A stretch of DNA of 64,000 bases. It comes from Brienomyrus brachyistius (lineage: Eukaryota > Chordata > Actinopteri > Osteoglossiformes > Mormyridae). Within the stretch, counting starts at the first letter, position 1, and each line of letters starts with the position of its first letter. The stretch spans positions 1 to 64,000 of the forward strand of contig NW_026042727.1 of NCBI RefSeq assembly GCF_023856365.1. Direction: 5' to 3'. This document shows positions 31,810-44,450 of the stretch, piece by piece. The notes under the pieces are model-generated. The model ran no database searches, was not told the origin of the DNA, and was given only the letters and a program-made list of their open reading frames with translations. Position numbers and translations under genes: made by a program.

Positions 31810-32630
31810 CACACATAAAGTCGACACCAACCTTAAGTTTGACACTCAGATAAGGTTAGTTGTCAAGTCAAGCTTTTTACAATTGAGGCAGTTGGCCAAA
31901 ATAAAGCCAATTCTTTCTAGGCAGCACTTTGAGACAGTAATCCACTCTTTTGTCACTACTAGTTTGGACCACTGTAACGCCCTCTATGTTGGGGTTAGAG
32001 GCTCCACTATTGTTCACCTCCAGAAGGTTCAAAATGCTGCCGCACATGGAAATATGAGCATGTCTCCCCCATTTTAGCCTCACTCCACTGGCTGCCCGTA
32101 CATTTTAGGATTCATTTTAAAATTCTGTTATTTGCTTTTAAAGCCCTCAGTGGTCTTGCTCCATCTGACCTCTGTGAGCTGCTTCACCCTTACACCCCCA
32201 CCCGCTCTCTCAGGTCAGCTGATCAGCTGTTCCTGACGGTTCCTAAGACTCAGCGTGAGCTTAGAGGGGATCGAGCCTTTGCAGTCGCAGCTCCTAAAAT
32301 GTGGAATGACTTGCCTTTTCACATTAGAGAGGAATCCCCTCTGTCCGTTTTTAAATCTCTTCTAATCTCTTCTCCTTCACCTTTGACACATTGTGAGATG
32401 TTAATTTTAATAGTAAATCTTATTTTAATCTTAGCCTTTTCTTTATTAATTAATTGATTTTTTTAAATTTTTATTAATGGCCTTTTACTCACATTGAATG
32501 TTTTGGTTTTTATTAAATTTCTTTTACTTCGTTTTTAAGTGTGTGAATGTTTTTATTTATTCCTTTGTGCAGCACTTTGGTCCATAAGGTTGTTTAAAGT
32601 GCTTTTCAAATAAAGAGCTGGATTGGATTA
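31810..32630 (+). mobile_element. L2-type LINE, 3' part
   Basis: Translation gives the L2 RT 3' region (SSFLQLRQLAKIKPILSRQH, LDHCNALYVG, LQKVQNAAA), then after a frameshift the LHWLP-like region and APKMWNDLPF. The 3' UTR ends AAAGTGCTTTTCAAATAAAG with GGATTGGATT repeats. Confidence 0.85.
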
Positions 32631-33106
32631 CATTGGAAGATGGCTCAACAAATCTCTTTCACAGAATGTAAAATTCGACAGAGGGCGCAAGGTGACATTC
32701 TGTCAGGGGCCCAGAATTTTTAGCTACACCTCTGTGTTACTGTGTTTTTTTTGTTCTAGCCATCAATAACTCTGGAGTTGCTATATCGCCACCTGGTGGT
32801 GAAAAGATCAGACAAAAATATGTACACATGTTACCAACAGTTTGAAATTGAAGTGCAGAGTTAACAGGTTTAATTAATCGTCCCCACGGATGCCAGTCAT
32901 GAAATTTGAGAATTGCAAATTAAAACACAGGAAAAAATCAGGAACACTACAAGATAAAATATTTAGCAAACACTCAATGTGCATCCAGGGTGACAAGGGA
33001 CAACTGGAGGATGATATGACAATCTGACAGTGACATTCACAGCACTTTATATGTTGCCAAAAACAGAAAAGGGGATTAAAATCAAGAATCAGAAATCATG
33101 TATGAG
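32631..33106. other. Unassigned sequence
   Basis: Contains the short palindromic GCCACCTGGTGGTG at 32790. No gene recognised. Confidence 0.3.
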
Positions 33107-33390
33107 GGTGGGGCTGCTTGGTGGTGCAGTGATTAGCACTGTTACCTCCCACCACTGGGACTCAGGTTCGAGTCTCCGCCTGGGTCACATGTGTGGGGAG
33201 TTTGCATGTTCTCTCTTGCTAAATTGGCCGTAGGAGTGCATGTGTGTGTGAATGGTGTGTGAATGTGCCTTGCAATGAGCTGCCCCCCCGTCCTGGGTTG
33301 TTCCCTGCCTCGTGCACAGATCCTGCCAGGATAGGCTCTGGACCCCCCGCGACCCAGTAGCATAAGCGGTTTAGACAATGGATGGATGTA
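33107..33390 (+). repeat. tRNA-derived SINE with internal deletion
   Basis: It has the tRNA-like head (GTGGTGCAGTGATTAGCACTG, GGTTCGAGTC) and the (TGGA) tail, but the middle block between CATGTTCTC and TTGCTAAATTG is deleted. Confidence 0.85.
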
Positions 33391-33399
33391 TGAGGGTGA

Positions 33400-33645
33400 G
33401 TCACAATGACGACAGCTGCTCTGTTGACTTGGTCCCAGGAGTCGTCAGCGTTGGTCTGCCGGGGCCCCCGTCCTGTCTGTGGAAGCACCCGTCTTGTTGG
33501 CTGTTCTCTCTGCCTGGGCCCCCTCTCCTGCTGCCTCACGTTTGGGTTGAAGTGGCTCCCCAGTGCTTCTGTAAAGCTCTTTGTGTATCTTAGAAAAGGG
33601 CTGTATAAATGTAACATTCATTCATTTATTCAAGGTCCCAGCCAG
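33400..33645 (+). repeat. LINE 3' tail (L2-like)
   Basis: It ends GTAAAGCTCTTTGTGTATCT, then AAAAGGGCTGTATAAATGTA and CATTCATTCATT, the layout of fish L2-dependent 3' ends. Confidence 0.65.
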
Positions 33646-33839
33646 AAGAGTGCAGTACTACACTGTCCCCCACAGCCTGAATCAGCTGGATGTTATAGGA
33701 TTAAGACACTTCCTGCATTAGGCCATTTACCCTCAGTGTATTTCCATACCCTGACAGGATGGATGACAATACTATGGCCCTAATTTTCAATACACAGTTT
33801 TCACAGGAGTCTCACCCTCATCCACATTCTCTGCATTCC

Positions 33840-34070
33840 TTATCTCATGCTTCTTTGCCACCCGCATCTCCTCTGCCTGCTTTGTCTCATTTTCCCACAA
33901 TTGAAACACCGTCCAATTTGTCTCTGTTTTAGTTCTACCACATTAGTCCCTGAGCAACCAGTCTGATCCCGTTCCTCTAATTTCAGACGCATCTGGCTTA
34001 TCTGATTGGGACTGAAGCTGCTGTTACTAGGAAAACCACATTCGTCCCACTGGGGCAGGTCTGACACCGC
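33840..34070 (-). pseudogene. Possible gag nucleocapsid scrap
   Basis: A 75-codon minus-strand frame has a partial CCHC-type knuckle start (CFNCGK) that then loses the pattern. In order and strand it could continue the gag remnant at 38580-37083. Weak support. Confidence 0.35.
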
Positions 34071-34539
34071 GTCCTTCCCATATGTCTCCCATAATTGTTG
34101 TACAGAATTTCAGCTGGAGTTCTTTCCCAGAAGCAAGTAATTTCACTTTAGCACCTGTTCAGTAAAAGTCAAGTAGGTCTTTAATGTTATTTTTAACTTT
34201 ACACAGTTGAGTATAGTACAGTTACAAAAGAAACTGTTTCCCTCGGACCAAGGTGCTACTTAAATTAACAGAAGACTAACACATACCAACCTAGCAACAT
34301 ACTGTATGGTGCATAATGAGCAAAAACTGTGCAAACATTGCAGGACAGTGCAAAAAGAGAGGACAACTGACACCAACGAGCACAAACAGCACAGTAAACC
34401 CAGTACTGAGAAGGCGCAGTTTGGTTGTCCAATGAGGTAGCAATAAAAATAAATAAAAGTAACTGTAAACATGGCGACAATAAGATAAAAAATAGTAGTT
34501 AAATAATAAAGTGTGTTAATGAGTGTATGTGTGTGTGGT

Positions 34540-36140
34540 ATCAGATTAGTCCCTGAGAGTTCAGTAGTCTGACGGCATGGGGGATAAAGCTGTTTGAGTC
34601 TGGCTGTAAAGGCCCGAATGCTCCGGGACCTATTTCCAGAAGGCAGGAGGGTGAAACGATAATGTGAGGGGTGGGTGGGGTCATCCACAATGGTGGTGGC
34701 TTTGCGGATGCAGTGTGTGGTGTGAATATCTGTGATGGAGGGGAGAGATATGTTAGGGTTATCTTCTTCTGAAGATGCGCTGGAAACAAACCAGTCTCTG
34801 AACACAGAACAACGCAGACAGCTGTGATGACGTTTTACTTGCTGCAAGGTGTAGGGAATCCACTTGCAGAGTCTCCGCAGTTTCAGCAAAATGATGGTTT
34901 ATTGAACAGCAAAAATAATACAATGTAATACAGTGTAGAGACACACCGGGTACTGAAAGGCAGCTCAGATACAAATTGAAGACAGTTCTTCACCCCCCTT
35001 TATACCCAAAAAGGCCCTCCCCACCAAGGTGTTGTGTGTAGGTGTTGTGAGTGAATTTACATATAAAGAGTGACCCCCTGGAGTGTGAGGATCCTGAGAC
35101 AGGGACGGGACAGGACAGGGTGGAGACTTTTATGATCATTGTAATTCAATTCTTATCACCTTATCTTATCCTTATCACCATAGTGGTGCCAACTGGAACC
35201 CCCATTCTCTCCCTGGCTTCCCCCATGATCATAAATTCCTAACATTGTCTGCATTCAAATGATCAACCAAGAACCTTGGGACATTTTTACCACTTTTCCT
35301 TACAAAGGGAAGCCCGGTCCTGACCTCGAGGTGTCAGCCTCTCAGTCGAACTCAGCCAACTTCGAAAGAGTAACTCCCCTCGCAGTGTCTTTTATTGAGG
35401 TACACAAACAGGATATGCAACTGACATTGAACATTGTTTGTCACCATATATGGGGTGGAAATATTCAAGCGACAGTTCTTGAGACGTGTTATTGCTCAAT
35501 TAAGATCAAGCTGCGGCAGGGTGTTGTTTCTAAGCGTCTAGCAAAATGATGATAAAAAAAGTACATATTTCTCTAACACGATACTCCCAATGATTTTCTC
35601 ACCTGTCATCACTATCTGTTGTAGGGACTTGTGATCTGAGGCGACACAGTTCTCAAAGCAGACCGTGATGCAGCTGCTCAGGGTGCTTTCAACAGTTCCC
35701 CAATAGAGTGTGAGAATGGGAGATGGGCTTTTCTGAGCTTCCGTGGAGAGTAGAGGTGCTGCTGTGCTTTCCTTACTATGGAGCTGATGTTGAAGGACCT
35801 GGTGAGATTCTCCGCCAGATGGACAACAAGGAATCTGGTACTCTCTACGATCTCCACAGATGAGCCATCGATGTGCAGCAGAGAGTGGTCACTCTGTGTT
35901 TTGTGTTCTTCTAACGTCAACAACCATCTCTTTGGTCAACATTCAGAGACAGGTTGTTGGCTCTGCAGCAGTCCGATAGTCATCACACTTCCTCTTTGTA
36001 TGCTGAGTCACCGTTTTTATTGATGAGACCCACAACAGTCTTGTCATCTGCCTGATGTTGATGATGGAATTCGAAATGTGCATTGCTGCTCAGTTGTGAG
36101 TCATCGGAGTTAACAGCAGTGGGCTGAGCATAAAGTCCTG
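34540..36140 (-). mobile_element. LINE RT fragments, split by an LTR-like insertion
   Basis: Minus-strand translation runs from a decayed RT active site (QADDKTVVGLINKNGDSAYK, about 36000-36080) through a middle region (EIVESTRFLVVHLAENLT; KAQQHLYSPRKLRKAHLP, 35700-35860) to the C-terminal part (DPTHPSHYRFTLLPSGNRSR, about 34600-34710). An unrelated 0.8-kb block (about 34777-35577) interrupts it. Confidence 0.75.
34777..35577 (-). mobile_element. Probable solo LTR inside the LINE
   Basis: On the minus strand the block starts TGTTAGAGAAATATG, holds a GGGTATAAAGG promoter (plus-strand about 34999-35005), then a CAATAAACC poly(A) signal (about 34895-34900), and appears to end in CA before the LINE resumes. 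I could not find a convincing target duplication, so the ends are approximate. Confidence 0.5.
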
Positions 36141-36149
36141 GGTTCCTGC

Positions 36150-36685
36150 TACAGCGTCTGAGCAGTTGCCTTCGTCGCCCATAGCTCCTGCGCAGCCCGA
36201 GCAGCCGCCTCCGCTGCCCCCTGCGGCCCCAGAGCCCGAGCAGCCGCCGCCTGCTTTGCCCGTAGCTCCTGAGCAGCCGCCTCCGCTGCCCCCTGCGGCC
36301 CCAGAGCCCACGCCCGAGGCGCTCCCTCCGCCTCAAATGACTGTGCCCCCTGGGGCTCTTGTTCCTGGCCCCACTCCTGTCCCTGACCCAGCTCCAGACT
36401 TTCCTGCCCTAGTCCCCGAGGAGGTCCCGGACAGTCTGACCACCGTGTGTGCCACGCCCCCTGATTATCCACGTGTGCTTCCCTGATCGTACCCAGCTGT
36501 GTCCGATTATTTTCAATCAGTCCTGTCTATTTGAGTTCATGTCTTACTAGAGTTCAGTGTCCGTCATTGAAGTCCGTCTGCGTGAGATGTTTCCTGCACC
36601 CCGTGTTCCTAATAAATCCCCGTATCCTGCCTGCCTTGCCTGTTTCCTGCCCGTCCGCCGCTCCCGTTAAATGGCGATCGTGACA
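36150..36685 (+). mobile_element. Proline-rich LTR element, 5'-truncated copy
   Basis: The proline-rich ORF 3' part (PPAAPEPEQPPP-type repeats, 36170-36430) runs directly into a LTR (about 36431-36685) of the same family. The LTR has lost its first about 20 bases but keeps 'gtgtgccacgccccctgatt', TATTTGAG, CCTAATAAATCC and the end GATCGTGACA. The MSVSxKGRGHRR block is missing. Confidence 0.85.
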
Positions 36686-37082
36686 CAAGGCACACGCACA
36701 TCAAGTACCAATGCAGCAAATACAGATGAACAATTTAGGAGGAATACTAGTCAAAGGAAGGAAGAAAAGCAGCCCACCCTATCTCATGGTCACGGACACA
36801 AACATCAGGGAGTGTTATGAAGAAGACATCACACTTAACACCATTGGTTTTATGCAGTGAATTACACCAGAGAGAGTTTTTACATTCTAGCTGTGTTACG
36901 TAACATTCCTCAGCCTTCAGGTTTTTTCCACACAATGCACGACATGCAGGGGTGCCAAACAAAACAGCGGAACTGCAGTGTAGCCAATTATTTGTTTCAG
37001 TAGTTTTAAGAAAACTAGAACATAAAATGTTTGTTTTACTTAGTCCACAAAAGAGTTTTTACCTATCTTAGTGTATTTTACA
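36686..37082. other. Unassigned sequence
   Basis: No recognisable gene. It separates the LTR copy from the gag-like fragment. Confidence 0.3.
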
Positions 37083-38580
37083 TCACATACACTCTCGGTC
37101 CGTTGTGGAGTCCATCCCACTGTAGTTGGAGAATGCTGCCATCAGTCGCTTGGTGTAGCACTCGCAGGATTTACCAGGCTCCTGTTTAAACTGATGCATC
37201 ATGCCCCAGTCCATGCGCAGGAGGACCAGTCTCTGAAGGGCTGTCGCATGGTGAGGCCTGTTCTGCCTGGGGTCCAGCAGGTCACTGGCAATGTCCTTCA
37301 ACTCACAGTGGGCTTGCGTTCATAGTGGGGTACCGCAGGGTTCGATTTTAGGACCACTATTGTTCCTAATTTACATAAATGATATGGATACCAATATATA
37401 CAGTAAACTGGTGAAATTTGCAGATGACACCAAGGTGGGTGGTGTAGCAGATACTGAATTAGTGGCTCAGCAGCTACAGCGGGATCTTGATTTAATTAGT
37501 GACTGGGCCGATACCTGGCAGATGAAATTTAACGTCGATAAATATAAGGTACTCCATCTAGGGAGCAGAAATATAAAGTACAGGTATTTCATGGGTGTCA
37601 CTGAAATAAAGGTAGCTGATCATGAGAAAGACCTTGGTGTGTATGTTGATGCTTCCATGTCCCATTCTCGCCAGTGTGGGGAAGCAATAAAAAAGGCCAA
37701 TAGGATGTTGGGGTATATCTCCAGGTGTGTGGAGTTTAAGTCAAGGGAGGTAATGCTAAGATTATACAATTCCTTGGTGAGACCTCACCTAGAATATTGT
37801 GTGCAGGTTTGGTCACCATATCTTAAAAAGGACATTGTGGCCTTAGAAAAGGTGCAGCGTAGGGCCACAAAAATGATTCCTGGTCTTAGAGGAATGTCAT
37901 ACGAGGAACGGTTACTTGAGCTAAATCTGTTCAGTCTCAAGCAAAGGAGATTGAGGGGGGACATGATCCAGGTATATAAGATTCTAACAGGTTTGGATGC
38001 TGTTCAACCAAATAGTTACTTCAGCATTAGTTTAAATACACGAACTCGTGGCCATAGGTGGAAATTAGCGGGAGAACATTTCAAGCTGGATTTAAGGAAG
38101 CACTTCTTTACGCAGCGTGTAGAGTATGGAATAGTCTTCCTGATAATGTAGTGCAAGCTGAATCCTTGGGTTCCTTTAAATCAGAGCTAGATAAGATTTT
38201 AACGACTCTGAGCTATTAGTTTAGTTCTCCCCAAGCGAGCTTGATGGGCCGAATGGCCTCGTCTCGTTTGTATAGTTCTTATGTTCTTATGTTCAACTCC
38301 TTCATCTACAGTGTCAGATGAGCAAACCTTATCTCCCCCTTGAGGATTTGGACATACCAACATAGGGGCAAGAATTTCTGCTACCTCGTCCTGCTGCCTG
38401 AGTGTTTCGCCACGGCACTTCTTCACCGAGAAGGAGGTAGAGTCGGGTGCTGAATGGTTATGATCCTCGTCTGCAGGGGGGAGAGGGGAAGGGGCAGGGG
38501 AACCACTGGCTACTCCTCCCTCGGTGGCATAAGGAGGAAGCTGCTGTTTGGGCAGCAATGCTTGGGCAGGAGCCACACAG
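37083..38580 (-). pseudogene. Degraded retroviral-type gag, split by a CR1 insertion
   Basis: Minus-strand frames at 38580-38300 (proline-rich) and 37304-37083 (capsid-like, related to the plus-strand gag at 5010-5505) are separated by a CR1 fragment lying in the opposite direction. No protease or RT follows. It is inactive. Confidence 0.5.
37305..38300 (+). mobile_element. CR1-type LINE, 3' part with intact-looking RT C-terminus
   Basis: A frame of 286 codons covers the RT palm with the active-site-like FADDTKVGG, then LGVYVDASMSHSRQCGEA, NSLVRPHLEYCVQVWSPYL and ERLLELNLFSLKQRRLRGD. The frame shifts near 38125 before the terminal stop. The 3' end has the CR1 octamer tail GTTCTTATGTTCTTATG. 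It is 5'-truncated, as is usual for CR1. Confidence 0.9.
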
Positions 38581-39689
38581 TTTATTTCTGGGTATCTAAT
38601 TAGCGGACACCATTAGGTCCCTTCAGGGGCTCCACAGACAAACTCATTGACAAAATAGAATTGTCACAGAAAAATTCTTTGTCACATGCTCAGTCGACAT
38701 GGACTGTGTGCTATTTACATATTTTTGGCACAAACGAAATCTCATATGCATATCGATGTATCTTTCGCACAAGTGGACCTCCATCACTTTAAAGAGGGTA
38801 AACTCTGATCAGGAAATTTACGACGTCAGAATAAACGGATTTTTTAACAGAAGTAACTGACATGCCCTAATAAGGAAATGCATACAATCAGAATACAATA
38901 TCTGTGGTTTTTAACAGTGGTAACAATCTGATAATGAAAGGAATCAGATCAACATTTCTATAGCATGTAACAGAGCTTGCTCCCCTCCAGAACTCATTGT
39001 TCCAGTAGTTATCTGAAATCATCTGCAGGAGCTATTCTTTTATTTGTATATTAAGCATAATTATTCATGAATATTATTGATTATGTTTATTTGTTTAATG
39101 TTTTTATTTATTCGTATTTATTGTTTATAATATAATGTTATATAGTATTGCAACACTTGAAACGAGAGGTACTTGCCTGCCTTAGTGATATTTACTATTG
39201 TCTAAGTGTATTCCCACCTGTAGGAGGCAGCAATGGTTGTTATTAAAGGTGCTGAGATTACGCGGCTCAGGGCTGAAGGTGCAAAGTGAAACAGTCATTG
39301 ACCGTATTTGCCATGTGTGATGGTGTCTGCATATCGGCCCTTTTGCGCCAAACAAACCAGTTCAAAGTACTGTGTGTTAAAATATCATATGAATAAATCC
39401 TCTCAAGAACTAAACTCAATATCGTATCCTCATCATTCAACGCGTCTGACTTTTGCACCTCTTACCACAAGGCAGTGGATTACATGGGGAAATTACAAAC
39501 AAGGAGAATTTAATCTGTTTTTCCTCTACATTGTCGTTATTCAGAATATTACAGACTATGAACAAAAACGGACAATGTAAGAAAATAAAAAAATGTGTAT
39601 GACAGAAAGCTAGAGTATTTTTGCAATGGTGAGCACTAGCTGGTTTATGTACTAGCTCACACTCAAGAAACAGCATAAATGCTACTCAT
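38581..39689. other. Unassigned AT-rich sequence
   Basis: No recognisable gene. Long AT-rich stretch around 39050-39150. Confidence 0.3.
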
Positions 39690-39915
39690 ACACAGTTGGG
39701 GGGCAGGGGTCAGTCCTTGTGCCTGTAATGAGGTCACCAGTTGAAACTAACCCAGCCTCAGCACGTCTGTGGGTCCTTGAGCAAGGCCCTTAACCCCCAG
39801 CTCCCTGGGCGCCCCAACAGGTAGCTGCACTTCGCGGACAACTTACTCCACAAAGAGTAAGTTGAGGGAGACATAAAAAACACAATTTCCCCACGGGGAT
39901 TAATAAAGTCCATCC
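39690..39915 (+). repeat. Second tRNA-like SINE family
   Basis: Blocks 'ccttgagcaaggcccttaac', CCCCCAGCTCCCTGGGCGCC, AGTAAGTTGAGGGAGAC and the tail GGGATTAATAAAGTCC match the copy at 19075-19280. Confidence 0.7.
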
Positions 39916-41821
39916 ATCTATGGAATATTATTTAGCACTATATAACGCAGAATATAAGAATTACGATTTTATAAAAAGTATGCCAAATATCCATGATATA
40001 ATCATTACAATGTAAACATTATAATGTAATCAACACAATGGAACCAACTGAGTATGTATTTGCACCTTTTGTTAGTCTGAGTTTCTGTTAGCTACTTTGT
40101 TAGTCCTGAATCTATGAATATTCACATTTTTATCGCGTATATTTTATCACTATGTAAAAGGACAAATATATTATCAACCTTTTAGTGAGACAATGTGTAA
40201 ACGGCTGAAACTACCAAGGTTTACTACTGAAGGAAGGGATTCACCTGAGTTCACCAAAAGTTCATGGCTGAGTATTTTTAAAAAACCAAGTGGAGCTGCT
40301 CGCGCCACTATTATGTTCAACCGAGAGGCCAAACGGTAAAAGAAATGACTGTCAAACTTATCACCTAGGGGTAAATATAAATCTATACAAATATCACCTG
40401 CATGCACATTACTTCTTTTACAATAACCAACTCCTGATCCATACTGTTAGTCGTGAAAAAAATAACTATTGTGTACATAGAGGCCCTGTGTAAAAAGATA
40501 ACTGCCAAGGAAAAGATCAAAAACATTTATTTCAAGGATTCAAAGTTTTTATGGTCATGTACAGTGTAAAGTGCAGTTCTTATTTGATTAACTTGAATGT
40601 CTTCACAGACAAGACGATTAAACAAATAAAGCAGCGCAACATTACAGTAACTAACAACAAACAAAGCTCACGAGTACTATTACAATATTCATATCATTTA
40701 TTTAAATTTAATTTTACCAAGTAAATTAATTGAAAAGCAGTTACCGCTTTACCTGCTTCTCGGGAGAAATAGCAGATATACAAACGTCATGTATGTAACT
40801 AAAATCTTAAGCCAATAAGGGCAAAGTTGTGTCGTAATGGAGGCGGATCCAGCCTGTGCAGCCTGCTAAGAGGTGCTGCCTGATGTGTCTTGCTCTCGCG
40901 GAGTTTTGGTACCATGTGACATGGTGACGTAATGCAACGGGCGATAAAAAATATAACCATGATGCATTGCGTCAGGACCAGAATGCATTGCTTTAAGCTA
41001 GCGCTGTATGTGGGTGCATGAAGTGGAAAGCACCCAATAATAAACATAACATTTTTTTAAAAATGTTTTCTTCACCGGTGCAGTGAATTTAAATAAAGAG
41101 CTATGATGGTGCTGCAAATGGCTTTGCATAGTAGTTAGTAGTAGCATTAGCCGCTGTGTGCGGCATTAGCTTTCTACAGTCCTTACAGATGGTTCGTGTT
41201 TTGTCTGTCTCCCTTTCGCCATTTATATTTTCCGCCGGGCACCCGAAATGCTGACACACAAAAGATTCAAAAGTGTCTGGGGTATCTACTATAGTAATTT
41301 AGTCAGATGCCGACATATTTACAGCAGCTCATTTGCAGCGCATTCGTGAAACGGCTTTTCGCTCCAACGAGAAATCTCGTCATGTTGTAATATCGCGAGA
41401 TCTCGTGACACGCGTTTCACTCCCACTTCTTAGTAACAGTCATGATTTGATAAAGTGACAACCTGCGTAATAATTGGTAATACATAGAGTTTGCTATTGT
41501 TCAGGCTAGCAGACTGTTATGGCTTGAGGTTAATGGTGCCTGTTACTTGTGAATTTTCACATTTGCAGGGATCTTCTGCCTCGTGAACGTGAAACGGGTA
41601 ATTATGCTAAAAGAAGAAAAAAGCAGAACTGCAATGTGTGTAAGGCTGGTGCTGATTTTTCAGTCTGAACACAGTAAAATTTATACAAATTACCTGTATT
41701 CAAACTTGTATTCTTTATATAGTTTGGTTAATTACTATTTAAAAGTTTTATCTGCGCTCCATTGTATAACTTATATTGGAGACTTGTATGTACTTTTCGA
41801 TTGGAAATGGTTAGCTGTATA
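39916..41821. other. Unassigned; retroposon tail at 40530-40640, CpG-rich stretch near 41180-41430
   Basis: AAGGATTCAAAGTTTTTATGG at 40535 resembles a common fish retroposon 3' end (inverted). The 41180-41430 segment is relatively CpG-rich (GAGATCTCGTGACACGCG) but no exon is recognisable. Confidence 0.35.
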
Positions 41822-41965
41822 CAGGGGCGCCGCTAAGGGGGGGAAAGTTGGGACAATTCTAAGGGCCCACGCCCTTTAGGGGCCCCCAGAGATCTGAATG
41901 GGTGTGATAGGGGGGCCCAACCTCATATTTTGTCATAGGGCCCAAAATTGCTAGCGGCGCCCCTG
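41822..41965. mobile_element. hAT-type MITE, TSD GCTGTATA
   Basis: A 144-bp element with inverted ends CAGGGGCGCCGCTA and TAGCGGCGCCCCTG (perfect complement) and an exact 8-bp target duplication GCTGTATA on both sides (41814-41821 and 41966-41973). It is too short to encode anything. Confidence 0.96.
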
Positions 41966-43821
41966 GCTGTATATACTTTGAATATTTTTATGATTAATTT
42001 CTTTGTTTATTTAATTTGGCAACAGATCTGCACTTTTAGCAGTATTGCTGTCAATTTTTGTGAAAGTTGTTACTAAATAAAACAAAAGAAGCAGACTTGT
42101 GTAAATCCTATATTGGTCGTGTATTCTTCCTGTAGCGTAGTGACAGCTTTTTGTACGGAAGCCGTGAACGGCTGTGCTTGCAAATATATTTTCTTCTGAA
42201 TAATTAGAAGGATAAGCATATTTTGTCGCCGCCGCGAGATAGTCATGCCATACACAGCTCTGCTCGTTTTTGTACTGTAACCGTGTTACTTAATTTGCGA
42301 ATCCATGAATTTAACGTTGACATTAAGTCAACATTGACATTGACAACGTTGACATTAAGTGTTGCACCTATCTAGTGTTTTACCGTGAAGGGCATGTTAT
42401 ATCTTGTCTCTAAGTCGCACTATGGTCCAGGGGAATGCTATGTCATATTAGAACATGTGTCGATGATGTGGCAATATAAATATTTTAGAATACTGTCAGT
42501 TTTAGTTTCAGAAATCCATCATTTGAGAAAAAAGGCCAGTCACGACAAATATATATGGAATATAACAACAGAGGTTAGCTGTATTTGTTTAAGTGTAAAG
42601 ATGCACATAGAAACATGCATGAGCTCATCTGAGAATAAACTGAATGCAATGAAGATTTGTGACTCCTGCTGGAAAATGCGAATAGTGGCAGGGTCTTCAA
42701 GCAGTACATTTGTCTGAGAGTCAGTTAATATTAGGAAAGGCACCGTTTTTTTTTCAATGGCGCTAATTATCAAGAAGGAAATGGAGTACCCCAGTACCTG
42801 GTTTACGGGCACTGGAAGCTCCAGTATCAGTCAGACTTTCATGTAAGTATATGTGTGTTTAATGACTTGTGCATGTTTCATCTTTACCAGGGGCAGAGGG
42901 GAAACTCAATAAATAGCCTTCTCTCACACTTCCAGGCCTGCAGAACTGAGCATGTCCCCTGGTTTTGTGCATATGTCTGTAGGCTTTGAGTTTTTCCTAT
43001 GGGGGCTTCAATTTCCTCCCAGAGTACAAATACGTGCAGATCAGTTGCATTGGGGAGTCCATACTGTGATGCTGAGTGGGTGTAGGAGGAGATTGAGAGA
43101 TGAAACTCCGGATGATTTACTCCCTCGGCTAACTAACCAGAACAGGATCGTACCAATACCAAAATGATAAGTTTATAAATGTTTTTCACTACCCTGATTC
43201 ATTCAGTTATTTCTGTTTGTTAATTCCATCCCCCAAGCAAATACATAAATAAACAAACAAATATTCAGGGGGAATGTGTCATAGGTGATAGAATCAGTGG
43301 ATGAATCTAAAGAAAAAAAGTAATGATTTCTTTCTCTCCAAAACACAATGCACAAAACTCTTAAGTTAGGTAAGACATTGAAATTTTATGACAGTAGCAT
43401 GATGCAGAGGAACAACAGAAGGAAAAATCTAACTAAACCTGAGTCAACTAGGACTAATTACACTAAATTAAGTGGAACACACAAAATACCTAAAACAACT
43501 TAATAAACAAGCAAGAAATATTACATTTGATTAACTATACTGATGCCTGAGGGAAGTTCTTGTGCATAATGCAGCAAGTATATACAGCTGCAGAGACACT
43601 ACACATAGTGCAAATAAATTAAAAAGTATACAGTACACACACTGATTCCTGAAAAATCTAAATACCATGGAATACTAATGAAATACTGATGATGATGATA
43701 ATAATAGAAATAATAATGAATTAGTTTAGGGTATTATGCAATTGACATGTACAATTAAAAAAGAAATTGCACCAGACATTTCCTGTGGCAAAGAAGGGTT
43801 GCTTTGTGCCACATTACTCAA
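41966..43821. other. Unassigned sequence
   Basis: The 110-codon plus frame at 42385-42717 has no recognisable domain, signal peptide or clear splice context. Nothing else is supported. Confidence 0.3.
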
Positions 43822-44030
43822 GTCAATTCACTTTATTTTGTATAGTACATTTTCATAGCCTTACATTGTCTCAAAGCACTTTACTTTGTCCCTGCCCAAT
43901 TGTCCCAGTGAGCAAGATCTAGCCTGAAAAATTAGAAAGCGACATTGGCAAGGATAAACTCAGTCATAGTAAGAAACCTTTGGAGGAACCAGAGTGAAAG
44001 GGGGAGCCCATCCTCCACAGGTCAGAAGTC
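43822..44030 (-). repeat. L2-type 3' tail, inverted
   Basis: CAATTCACTTTATTTTGTAT, TGTCTCAAAGCACTTTAC and GGGGGAGCCCATCCTCC are the reverse of the L2 3' UTR blocks seen at 3060-3267. Confidence 0.75.
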
Positions 44031-44402
44031 ACGTTAACAAAGTCCTGATTTATATGGTTTATATGGTTCAATTAGTTAAGTCCGGATGTAAATACAGAAT
44101 AACTGGCAGCAGGGCACACAGGAAAGACGTAAACAGGCAGGAGGGCAGGCAGGAGGGTGGCACAGGCAGGACGTAATGGGCAGGAGGGCGGGCAGGCAGG
44201 GCAGCACAGGCAGCCAGAACTGTTTTGCCACTGCAGTTTGTTTTACAATTTCATCTGCATTTGTTCCCCCAAGGTATAACAGCAGCTAATTTATGAACAT
44301 GCTGCTTTTCAGAAAAGAAGTTTAATTTCCAGGAGCATGACCAGTGCATACATTTAGTGTTGATGGTTCTTTGTAAAATGGATGTTCTGTACTTTTATTG
44401 AT

Positions 44403-44450
44403 CTGTCCATCCATCCATCCATCCATCCATCCATCCATCCATCCATTCAT
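44403..44450. repeat. (ATCC)n microsatellite
   Basis: About eleven ATCC units, ending in ATTCATCCATTTTCTAACTAC. Probably the expanded tail of a SINE-type repeat. Confidence 0.9.

Noticed and set aside
34260..34889. 209-codon minus frame with hydrophobic stretch
   Set aside because: The N-terminal half is the LINE RT C-terminus and part of an LTR; the hydrophobic tail is read-through of non-coding DNA.
42385..42717. 110-codon plus frame
   Set aside because: No domain, signal peptide, repeat or splice support; length is compatible with chance in AT-rich DNA.
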